Source: Budorcas taxicolor
Lineage: Eukaryota > Chordata > Mammalia > Artiodactyla > Bovidae
Assembly: GCF_023091745.1 (NCBI RefSeq)
Contig: NC_068910.1
Coordinates: 129,969,170 to 130,033,169 of the forward strand
DNA: 64,000 bases
Direction of reading: 5' to 3'
How positions within the stretch are numbered: the first letter of the stretch is position 1; every line of letters starts with the position of its first letter. Position numbers and translations under genes: made by a program. Positions 54,611-64,000 of the stretch are shown here, piece by piece. Below the pieces are notes generated by a model. The model saw only the letters and a list, made by a program, of their open reading frames with translations, was not told where the DNA came from and searched no databases.

Positions 54611-55600
54611 ACTATCACTTAAAAATTTTTCTTTTTTAAATCTCCTGGGGAAATGAGGAAAATTTTCAGAAAGAAACTAGAACTATGACACTAAACTTAC
54701 TGTCCTTTCTATTGGCTTTTTATATTATAAAAGCAAAATAAACTGCAAATAAGAGAAGTACAGGTATTCTGAAAACATATAAAGCCGAATGGGTTGAAAC
54801 AGGAAATGCCTTGAAACTTTGCTTCTTCCTTTGAAGAGCTAAAAGGAATGAACTAATTCTAGTGGGTCCTTAAGGAAAGGAACAAGCACCTTAACCTCTC
54901 TTCAGAAAGATCTTGCTGTCCTTCTGAGTACTAGAGGCTGCCATTCCTATTCCAGTTGCAAAGCAAATAGGTCTCTAACATGACCCAGTTTCAGCAATCA
55001 ACCCACATTTCCCATCACACGAAAGTACATTATCATTTACCTGATGTAAATAAGTCTGAGAAATTTGTGTGGAAACAAAGGCTAGTGCCAGGTGCTAAAG
55101 TGCCTTTAGTCACATTAAGGCATGTAGAATAGCTGTACAATTTGTTGTTGTTATATAAATATATTATTGGAAAATTCATCCAATAAGATATATATATCTC
55201 CATATCCTTTGTTGACAGTGTGTATCATCCCAGACCTTTTCTAGACCTTTCGAAACAACATACACTCATATCCACAAATACACTGCGATGCTTTTTAAGT
55301 GAATACAATCATATATACACTGCCCATACATACATTGCTATTTGTTTTTGAAATATCTTCGAAGATCTTTCTATATCTGTATATTTAAATCTGATTCATT
55401 TTTAAAAATAAGGACTAGGTTGAATTGTATAATTATGTGGTGGTTTGTATAACAGTTCCCTTCTCGAATGGCATTAGGTAGTGTCCAGTTTTTCACTATT
55501 AAAGTGCTATAATGAATTAGCCTTATATATCCTTATTCTATATTTCTATAGGATAGAACCATAAAAGAGAAGTAGCAAGTCAAAGGACATGTCCATCTTA
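54611..55600. other. Intergenic, nothing firmly recognised
   Basis: AT-rich sequence. 55.15-55.55 kb resembles an old L1-type antisense region ('tcgaatggcattaggtagtg') but too weakly to call. Confidence 0.35.
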
Positions 55601-55605
55601 AACTG

Positions 55606-56385
55606 TTCAGTTCAGTTCAGTCACTCAGTCGTGTCTGACTCTTTGTGACCCCATGAATCATAGCATGCCAGGCCTCCCTGTCCATCACCAACTCTCGGAG
55701 TTTACCCAAACTCATGTCCATCGAGTCGGTGATGCCATCCAGCCATCTCATCCTCCGTCGTCCCCTTCTCCTCCTGCCCCCAATCCCTCCCAGAATCAGA
55801 GTCTTTTCCAGTGAGTCAACTCTTCTCATGAGGTGGCCAAAGTATTGGAGTTTCAGCTTCAGCATCATTCCTTCCAATGAACACCCAGGACTGATCTCCT
55901 TTAGAATGGACTGGTTGGGTCTCCTTGCAGTCCAAGGGACTCTCAAGAGTCTTCTCCAACACCACGGTTCAAAAGCATCAATTCTTTGGCGCTCAGCTTT
56001 CTTCACAGTCCAACTCTCACATCCATACATGACCACTGGAAAAACCACAGCCTTGACTGATGGACCTTTCTTGGCAAAGTAATGTCTCTGCTTTTGAATA
56101 TGCTATCTAGGTTGGTCATAACTTTCCTTCCAAGGAGTAAGTGTCTTTTAATTTCATGGCTGCAGTCACCATCTGCAGTGATTTTGGAACCCCAAAAAAT
56201 AGAGTCTGACACTGTTTCCACTGTTTCCCCATCTATTTCCCATGAAGTGATGGGACCAGATGCCATGATCTTCGTTTTCTGAATGTTGAGCTTTAAGCCA
56301 GCTTTTTCACTCTCCTCTTTCACTTTCATCAAGAGGCTTTTTAGTTTCTCTTCACTTTCTGCCATAAGGATGATGTCATCCAAAT
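55606..56385 (-). mobile_element. BovB LINE 3' fragment, minus strand
   Basis: The minus-strand frame 56395-56003 holds the region just after the YADD box ('[19 protein letters not shown]'), and 56048-55617 holds the C-terminal part ('[20 protein letters not shown]' to 'TKSQTRLSD'). One frameshift near 56.03 kb separates them. The 3' terminus (repeated 'agttc') is intact; everything 5' of the catalytic box is missing. Confidence 0.92.
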
Positions 56386-56503
56386 CACTTTTCAAAAAAA
56401 CTGTTGGAGAATTTTAAGCAGGGAAACAATTTGTAGCATTGCTGTTGGGTTGGAATTGAAACCTGGAGATTATTAAGGTGATTTCAATAGTCTTAGTAAT
56501 AGA

Positions 56504-56715
56504 GGGCTTCCCTCATAGCTCAGATAGTAAAGAATCTTCCTGCAATGCAAGAGACACAGGTTCAATCCCTGAGTTGGGAAGATCCCCTGGAGAAAGGAAT
56601 GGCAACCCACTCTAGTATTCTTGCCTGGAGAATTCTATGGACAGAGGAGCCTGGAGGGCTACAGTCCTTGGGGTCACAAAGAGTCATGACTAAGCGACTA
56701 AAACACACACACACA
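56504..56715 (+). mobile_element. Bov-tA SINE with (AC)n tail
   Basis: From 'gggcttccctcatagctcag' to 'catgactaagcgactaaaac', ending in a short ACAC tract. Confidence 0.9.
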
Positions 56716-56899
56716 TAAGTCTGTGGGGATGGAAAAAGGGGACAGGTTTAAGAAACTTTGGAGAGGTGGCATTAATGGACTTGGTGACTGTTTGAATATG
56801 GCACTACCCTGGATGAAGCTGTCTTCTGACTGAATGGTTGTTCCATTTATCAAGATTGGAAATACGGGAGGGAGAGCAGAGTTTATTCTTGTTTCAGCT

Positions 56900-57668
56900 C
56901 GCATAAATGGCACCATCATTTCACCTACATCCTCACACCAAAAGTCTAGTAGTTGGTCATCACATCCTGTTCTTCAGCAAGTCCTGTCAGACTCAAAATA
57001 TAATCTAATTTGTATAACCTAAGTTTGAAGGTAGAGCTGATAGGACTTACTAATAAATTGAAAATATATTCTAAATCTCACCTCTTATACTTCCAACACT
57101 ACCAGCCTACCCCAGGCCATATTAATACCTCCCCCTACCCGCACTTAAAACACTTCATTGACTGTTTCTTAGAATAACATCTAGACTAAACTCCTGACCC
57201 TTTTCTGTAGGTCCTAAGAGATCTGGCCCCTGACTACTCTTATGAGCACATTTACTATTCTTCCTGTTAACTACTGTCTAACAACATTGACATTCTCTGC
57301 TTTGCAAATATGCCAAGGTTTTTCCTGCCTTAGGTCTTTGCCCTAACTATATTCTCTGTGTAGAACTTTTTTCTCCATGCCTGTCACTTTTATTTCATTC
57401 TCAGCTTAAATGGCACTTTCTCAGAAAAGCCTTCTCTTCTCTTAAAGTAATCTCTTCTCCCATTCATGGTGATATTTTCCTACTTTATTTTCTTCATAAC
57501 AATATTGCTGTATACAGTCAACCTGTTTATTTTTTTATGTCTCTCAACTCCCCCCCCCCCCCCGCCCCCCCGCAACCCCAAAAGACTAAGGACAGAATAC
57601 TAGCATGTGCAGTTAATTCTGGCACATGACAGGCTCTCAACAGATGTTGAATAGATGAATGGACAGAT
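56900..57668 (+). repeat. L2 LINE 3' part
   Basis: Extended L2 order: 'aatggcaccatcatttcacc', 'cttagaataacatctagact', 'gatctggcccctgactactc', 'gcttaaatggcactttctca', 'gaaaagccttctcttctctt', then 'gcacatgacaggctctcaac', 'agatgttgaatagatgaatg'. A poly-C tract interrupts it at 57550-57571. Confidence 0.72.
57550..57571. repeat. Poly-C tract
   Basis: Fourteen C, one G, then seven C. Likely length-variable. Confidence 0.95.
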
Positions 57669-58780
57669 GAATTGGCACTAGGAGAACATACTCTTTTTCT
57701 CCACCAAGGCATATCATTTTGTTCCTGCCTGAATTTTATTTGTATATGTATTTCTTAATCAATTAGTTATGTTTACTTGTGGTTCATGGTACCTAGGACT
57801 GTGTCCCCAGGGTAGCAGAATATAGCTTCTTTAGTGCAACCAATGAGACGCCTAGAAACTTTAGTTCTGAGGAGCCATTTGCTTCAATGTTCGTGGAAAA
57901 GAGAACTTAGTGAGTATTTTGTCTAGGACCACCCTGTCAAATAAGGTAGCCAACTAGCCACTTGTGACAATTGAGTACTTGAACTGTATCTAGTCCAAAT
58001 TGAAATGTGCTGTAAATATGAAACACATACCAAATTTTGAAGACTCAGTGTGGGATTAAAGAATGTAAAATACCTTATTAATAACTTTTATATTGATTAT
58101 TTGTTGAAAAGATAGTACTGTAGATATGCTAGTTTAGAGGAAATATGCTATTAAAGCTAATTTAACCTGTTTCTTTTTATTTCTTTTATATGGCTATTAG
58201 AAAATTTTAAATTGCCTATATTGCTAACATTTGTAGCTTGCATTGTATTTCTGTTGAACAGCACTAGTCTAGGACATTCTCTTCAGGTGCTAGAATTATG
58301 TATTGTACTTAGTGACGATATACATTTTTCCTTGTGTACAACTTTTTGACCTGAATGCTGTGCTCATGCTGCCCTCCTCCCTATCCTCTGCTAGAAAGGT
58401 AGGCTTCGTTTTGTTGGTGGACTCTTTCTCTTGGGAATAATAATGAATTTTGCTTCTGGTTTAATTCTTCCACTTTCATGGGTGAAAATGATTGGGATGA
58501 GGAGTTTTTTTTTGTTTTGTTTTGTGTGTTTCCTGAAGTAGGATGAAATATTAGGGATGACATCAGCAGTAGAGATAAGGAACTGAGAATTGTTGACTAC
58601 CTAGACCAAGTTTGTGATGTTGAAAGTGCTGCTGACTTCTCGGTAAGTGAGAAACCTGAGCATCCTGTGAAGCCACGCCAGAGACAGAGGAGCTCAGAGC
58701 CAGTCCGAAATTAGAGGAGTTGGAAGCCCAAAATGGTGCTGTGTATGCGTGATCTTAACAGCAGTGTATGTGAGATTGCT
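57669..58780. other. Intergenic, nothing recognised
   Basis: No exon or named repeat. Confidence 0.45.
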
Positions 58781-58784
58781 CATG

Positions 58785-58938
58785 TGTTTGTTTCTGTCTC
58801 TCCCCTTGCTAGAATGTAAGCTCCCTGAGGGCAGAGGCTTTATCTTTCTTGCTTACTGCAGTGTTCTGGCTCATATCCCTGACTCAGTATGCCCGGCACA
58901 TAGTAAGTACTCATCAATAAATACTGAATGAATAAACA
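58785..58938 (+). repeat. L2 LINE 3' end
   Basis: Classic L2 terminal text: 'ctagaatgtaagctccctga', 'gggcagaggctttatctttc', 'cggcacatagtaagtactca', 'tcaataaatactgaatgaat'. Confidence 0.8.
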
Positions 58939-59485
58939 GTTATGTTTATCCAGGCCAGGAGTAAGCCATGGCTTATTCAAAAGACTATTTTCCGTTTGTA
59001 TATCTAATCGTATACCTAATGTCTGTGATGCTATTTTGTATTAATTATCTTCCTGTTTGGAATGCTTACAGATGGTGAGTGCTGATCTACGCAGCAAAGT
59101 GCATTTTTCCCAGCAACTGGTGAAACCACCTAACCAAAATACATCTAACAAATGCATCTAACTAAAGAGAATTTGTTCACTTAGTCTGTGTTAAGGTCAT
59201 TCTTTACAGAAGAAATTGTGAGGAGCCAAGATTGTGCTATTTCTTCAACTGGAGATTTTATTTATCTCTTAATAAATTAAAATTGATGATTCCGTGGTTT
59301 CCTTCATGATATCAAAGACCCAGCTTCCTTCTATCTTTATAATGAGTCTTTCTTTTCTGAGGCAAGTGTTTGTTGCTTTGTGGTTCCGTAATGGCCAATA
59401 CTTCGTCTTTCTACATACATCTTCAGGTAGAAGTGAGGGAGTAAGGTGATAAAGTTATATAACAGCTGAGTCAGTATCCCGCTCC
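58939..59485. other. Intergenic, nothing recognised
   Basis: No exon or named repeat. Confidence 0.45.
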
Positions 59486-59489
59486 CTTT

Positions 59490-60035
59490 TTAAAAAAATT
59501 ATGGTGAAATTCATATGACATAAAATTAATCATTTTAAACTGAACAGTTCAGTGACATTTAGTTTATTCACTATCCAGTTCCAAAACATTTTCATCACTG
59601 CAAAACAAAATCCATCCCCATTAAGCAGTTGTTTTCCTTTCATAAATCCTGGGGAAACCACAGCCCTTGGCAATTACCATTCTTCTTTCTGTCTATGGAT
59701 TTATGTATTCTGGTTATTTTGTATAAATGGAATCATTCAGTATGTGACCTTTGTATCTGGCCTCTTTCACTTAGTATAATGTTTTAGAGGTTCATCCATG
59801 GGGTAGCATGTGTCAGTTCTTCATTCCTTTTTACGACTGAGTAGTAGTCTGTTGTGTGTGTATGCCACAATTTGTTTATTTATTCAGTTGTTGATGGGCA
59901 TTTGGATTGTTTCAGCATTTTGGCTGTTGTGAGTAATGCTGCTGTGAATATTCATATACATGTGTTTGAGTACCAATTTTCAATTTGAGGGGCCTATAGC
60001 TAAGAGTGAAATTGCTGAGTTTGTGATAATGTCTA
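59490..60035 (-). repeat. L1 LINE 3' region, antisense
   Basis: Antisense L1 text: 'aaactgaacagttcagtgac', 'ttttcatcactgcaaaac', 'ctttcacttagtataatgtt', 'gttgatgggcatttggattg', 'gagtgaaattgctgag'. Confidence 0.8.
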
Positions 60036-60039
60036 TGTG

Positions 60040-61840
60040 CTGTTTCTTTTTAGCATACCACCTTCCCAGCACTGTGTGCAGTAATTACTGGCACTCACTG
60101 GGGAGTAGACAGGGCCTTGTAACCAAGATGTCTGTTTTGGAAGTGAGAGTCAACAGAGAATATTCAGAGCTCTAGGGTCTGTGACCAGAGCAACAGCTAC
60201 AGAGGACCAAGTAATAGTAGGTGTGCATATGAAGTAAGAATTGAAGCATCCTGGATCTTCTTTTGTGAAGGAATTAGCTTCTCTGCATTGACCTTTATAT
60301 CCTTTCCTGGGTTTCAGACTTTAAAGTCATAACATAGACTTATTCTGGCCATCTGAGTACTCACCTGGGGCTGTGGTCTCTGTGCTCCATCCAGTTCTCT
60401 GTCACAGAGCCAATCCTTTAAGTTCAGGGTCATAGCGGGCTAATGTCTTCTTTTGGTCAAGCATGAGGTGAAGCCCTTTTTGTTTGAACATGCTTGGAAG
60501 TGTGCCAGTATCAAGGGTGGTGGTGATGGTAATTGTTAAGATCCAGAGGATGAATCCAGAACTAAATTGCCTCTCACAAGTATTTGCTCAGTATGAAGTC
60601 AGCTTTAATCAGCCCTGTTCCACCAGCTTCAAAAATGGGAGGCTGGCAGCTTTTCATTTCAGGGTAGTGACCTGCCTGGGAGGTCTAAAGAATGATTCTG
60701 ACAATGTTCCAAGAGAATCCTTCCCTGCTGTTATGTGCCTGTGTGCAGGTATAATGTGTATGTAGGAGGGTAGAAGAAAGGCAAGACAGGGTGGGCCTTT
60801 CTGTTTAGTGGGTGGGTGGAGAGGACTTGGCGTGCTTTGTATGTCACTGACATTTCACATCTCTCTGACAGGCTGTAACTTTAGCAACTTTATGGATAAT
60901 TTCTTGATTGCTTTTTCCACTGAGATTCATTAAGCTATCAAATTATGGCAGTGATAGGGAGACCTCTGCCCGTGTCTCCTGCGTTAGTCTAGTTCCTTCA
61001 AGACTGACATAGTCCTTTTCCCTCCCTCCCCCACCTCAGCAGTTCGCAACAAAAACACCTAACAAGCACAGAATCATTTGAAAGTCTGTGACAGTGTCTA
61101 CTTTTGTCTCCTAAACTACTATTTCTCAAAGAGTGTATTGGGCCACTTTGGGAATTCTTAAATATATTCTCAGTGTTTTGACCAACAGATATCTGTGATC
61201 ACCATCTGTCTCATTACACTACTTCCCCATCTCCCAAAGTGCACTTGGTAAATCCCTTTTTTAAAACTTGCTATGCTGCAATAAATGCTACTCTCCCTCT
61301 GCCTCAAATCCTCTCTTGATGTTCTTCCCTCCTCTGTCCTGTGTCCTCTTCTCCACAATCATCACTTCAGGAGCAGGCTTCCTAAGCCTGCTTCCTATGG
61401 TGGATGTGGGAGGTTTTCATTTCTTCTCCCACAGTGTGCATTTCTCCCCCACTCTCCCTCCATGTGATTCAGCTGGGATGGATGCCAGTCATAGTGACTG
61501 ATTCAGAGAGGAGCCTACGATCCAGACCAGGTAATGAGAGTTACTTCAGGACTTTGGTTGAAACAAGAAAAAGGCACTGCCGTTTTCTACTACTAAACTG
61601 GTAGAGTATAGCTGGTAGCAGCTGGGGACAATCTTTGTTATCATTTGAGGACAATCTGCCTGAAAATAAAACCAACACAGAGGAAGGTAGACACTATAGA
61701 GATGGAGAAAGAGTGATTTCCCATCACAGTGCTTGAGCACCTTAATCTTACCATACTTGAATCCATTTTTACCTTTGTAATTATTTCTATTATGTGGGTC
61801 AGTATGTTTAGTTTTATTCTTTGGCCAGTTTGGGTTGAGG
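60040..61840. other. Intergenic, 1.8 kb with nothing recognised
   Basis: Unique-looking sequence; short open frames without support. Confidence 0.45.
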
Positions 61841-61844
61841 TTTC

Positions 61845-62058
61845 CCAGGTGATGGAGTGGTAAAAAATCCTCTCACCAATGCAGGAGACTTAGGAGATGT
61901 GGGCTTGATCCCTGGGTTGGAAAGATGCCCTGGAGAAGGAAATGGCAACCAACTCCAGTATTCTTGCCTGTAAAGTTCCATGGACAGAGGAGCCTGGCAG
62001 GCTGCACTCCATGGGGTTGCAAAGAGGCAGACATGACTTGAACATCTGAGCACACAAT
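61845..62058 (+). mobile_element. Bov-tA SINE
   Basis: From 'gtttcccaggtgatggagtg' to 'gacttgaacatctgagcaca'. Moderately diverged full-length copy. Confidence 0.88.
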
Positions 62059-62277
62059 TGGGCTTGGGTTTCTATCTCTTGTAATTGAAAAAGTCTTGAC
62101 TTATTAGACAGTGCCCATCAGCCCACTGATATCTATACTTCATCTTCACTTTGTTATTCCCACTGTCATTCAGTTGGAGATAGTCTCACCTGTATTCTAA
62201 TCACTCTCAACTCTTCCCATCTCTGTTACAATCCCATACATACATTTATGTGGGGCTTTGTAGTCTACCATGGAGCT

Positions 62278-63352
62278 CCCAAAGAAAGGCAAATGTCAAA
62301 GAATGCTCAAACTACCCCACAATTGCACTCATCTCACATGCTGGTAAAGTAATGCTCAAAATTCTCCAAGCCAGGCTTCAGCAATACGTGAACCGTGAAC
62401 TTCCAGATGTTCAAGCTGGTTTTAGAAAAGGCAGAGGAACCAGAGATCAAATTGCCAACATCCGCTGGATCGTTGAAAAAGCAAGAGAATTTCAGGAAAA
62501 CATCTCTTTCTGCTTTATTGACTATGCCAAAGCCTTTGACTGTGTGGATCACAATAAACTGTGGACAATTCTGCAATAGATGGGAATACCAGACCACCTG
62601 ACCTGCCTCTTGAGAAACCTCTATGCAGGTCAGGAAGCAACAGTTAAAACTGGACATGGAACAACAGACTGTTTCCAGATAGGAAAAGGAGTGCGTCAAG
62701 CCTGTATATTGTCACCCTGCTTATTTAACTTATATGCAGAGTACATCATGAGAAATGCTGGGCTGGAAGAAGCACAAGCTGGAATCAAGATTGCTGGGAG
62801 AAATATCAATAACCTCAGATACACAGATGACACCACCCTTAGGGCAGAAAGTGAAGAGGAACTAAAAAGCCTCTTGATGAAAGTAAAGAGGAGAGTGAAA
62901 AAGTTGGCTTAAAGCTCAACATTCAGAAAACGAAGATCATGGTATCTGGTCCCATAAGTTCATGGCAAATAGATGGGGAAACAGTGTCAGACTTTATTTT
63001 GGGGGGCTCCAAAATCACTGCAGATGGTGACTGCAGCCATGAAATTAAAAGACGCTTACTCCTTGGAAGAAAAGTTATGACCAACCTAGATAGCATATTC
63101 AAAAGCAGAGACATTACTTTGTCAACAAAGGTCTGTCTAGTCAAGGCTATGGTTTTTCCAGTAGTCATGTATGGATGTGAGAGTTGGACTGTGAAGAAAG
63201 CTGAGTGCCGAAGAATTGATGCTTTTGAACTGTGGTGTTGGAGAAGACTCTTGAGAGTCCCTTGGACTGCAAGGAGATCCAACCAGTCTATCCTAAAGGA
63301 GATCAGTCCTGGGTGTTCTTTGGAAGGACTGATGCTGAAGCTGAAACTCCAG
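62278..63352 (+). mobile_element. BovB LINE internal fragment lacking its 3' end
   Basis: Sense frames carry '[11 protein letters not shown]', 'FIDYAKAFDCVDH', '[20 protein letters not shown]' and a degenerate catalytic box: the tyrosine is followed by Thr-Asp-Asp ('LRYTDDTTL') where sister copies have YADD. An in-frame TAG lies at about 62577, and frameshifts near 62.9 kb break the frame. The element stops after 'LKLQY' at about 63352 without the normal C-terminus and 3' tail. Confidence 0.9.
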
Positions 63353-63935
63353 TATGACTGGTTCTGGGTTCTGTTATGACCCCCATGCACATTTGAGAAC
63401 CTCTTAACTGTTTCAGCTCTTCAACATCTTTGACAGTCCAAGACCTCACACAAAGCTCCTCAAATCATCCACCATCCCTACGTATCTTCCTGATAATGCA
63501 TTTTATGCTCCCATGGCAGGGCTGGGGAGCGTAGCCACAAAGATGCTAATTCATGCCCTGGCCCTACTGCCTATTTCCATCTAGGCCCTTCCTGCTGTGC
63601 AGATCTCTAGATGGCTACAGACCTACAGTGGTTGCTTCTCTCCCTCAGCCTTTGCCAATCTGTGCATGATCTTCTTTTCTCCACTTGTTTGATGTCTGAG
63701 ATCATTTTGCCTTTATATAACTTCTATAGTAAACATTATCAGTTCCATGCTTAGCATTCATTGCTTCCTTCCTAGTAGTACCTAATTTTTGCCGAGAGAT
63801 CCCTTTCCCAAGGACGTACATGTGCTTCAGGAGAAGCTAATTCTATAGTCATCTGTACAGTTCCTATATAGTTCCTGTATAGTCATCTATATAGTCATCT
63901 GTACAGGTCCTGCTTGGGCCAAGAGTAATCGTAGT
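63353..63935. other. Intergenic, with a short imperfect tandem repeat
   Basis: Mostly unassigned. At 63844-63912 the unit 'tatagtcatctgtacag' plus 'ttcctatatag'-type spacers repeats imperfectly. Confidence 0.5.
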
Positions 63936-63939
63936 AGTG

Positions 63940-64000
63940 ATTGTGCATGCGTGCATGCTTAATCATGTCCAACCCCATGGACTCTAGCCCACCAGACTTC
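63940..64000 (-). mobile_element. Bov-tA SINE, cut by window end
   Basis: 'gcatgcttaatcatgtccaa', 'ccatggactctagcccacca', 'gacttc' is the antisense 3' part of a ruminant SINE; the rest lies beyond the window. Confidence 0.8.

Noticed and set aside
1..64000. CRISPR arrays, operons, phage or other prokaryotic defence systems
   Set aside because: No spaced direct-repeat array and no dense coding. Spliced vertebrate genes and ruminant retroposons show the window is mammalian chromosomal DNA.

Overview
The window is a piece of a ruminant (most likely bovid) nuclear genome. The evidence is dense ruminant retroposons: at least two dozen Bov-tA/Bov-A2 SINE copies or fragments, four CHR-type cetartiodactyl SINEs and six 5'-truncated BovB (RTE-clade) LINE copies. 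These sit on a background of older mammalian repeats (L1, L2, MIR, CR1/L3, MER5, Tigger). Protein-coding content is low and every real exon belongs to a conserved mammalian gene. Species-level assignment is not possible by eye.

Layout. Positions 1-17731 hold the 5' part of RABL3 on the minus strand: exon 1 (start codon at 17731, ending 17686) and exon 2 (11424-11333). The remaining RABL3 exons were not found and should lie left of the window. Positions 17690-17960 form a GC-richer, CpG-containing bidirectional promoter with four CCAAT boxes. From there GTF2E1 (TFIIE alpha subunit) runs on the plus strand: a non-coding first exon somewhere near 17.9-18.2 kb, then four coding exons (22595-23042, 39789-39990, 45816-46057, 50680-51104). 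These join in frame to 438 codons plus stop, followed by a 3' UTR with a poly(A) signal at 52369. From about 52.4 kb to the end is intergenic sequence made of repeats; no further gene was seen.

Function. RABL3 is a small Rab-like GTPase. GTF2E1 is the large subunit of general transcription factor TFIIE, which recruits and regulates TFIIH at RNA polymerase II promoters. They share only a divergent housekeeping-type promoter; no functional pathway link is implied.

Non-gene content. A processed RPL10 pseudogene (minus strand, 31.38-31.80 kb) lies in the large second intron of GTF2E1. The same intron carries two BovB LINE fragments of about 1.4 kb in opposite orientations. Many retroposon insertions show readable target-site duplications, so relative ages can be ordered (SINE inside MIR, SINE inside L1, CHR SINE inside CR1/L3).

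I found no convincing evidence of a novel multi-gene system. The best leads are a possible intronic-polyadenylation isoform of TFIIE alpha just after coding exon 1, the promoter architecture (CCAAT cluster plus a ZNF143-type motif), an L1 insertion with twin-priming structure, and several odd retroposon configurations. All coordinates of old repeats are approximate because they were judged by eye.
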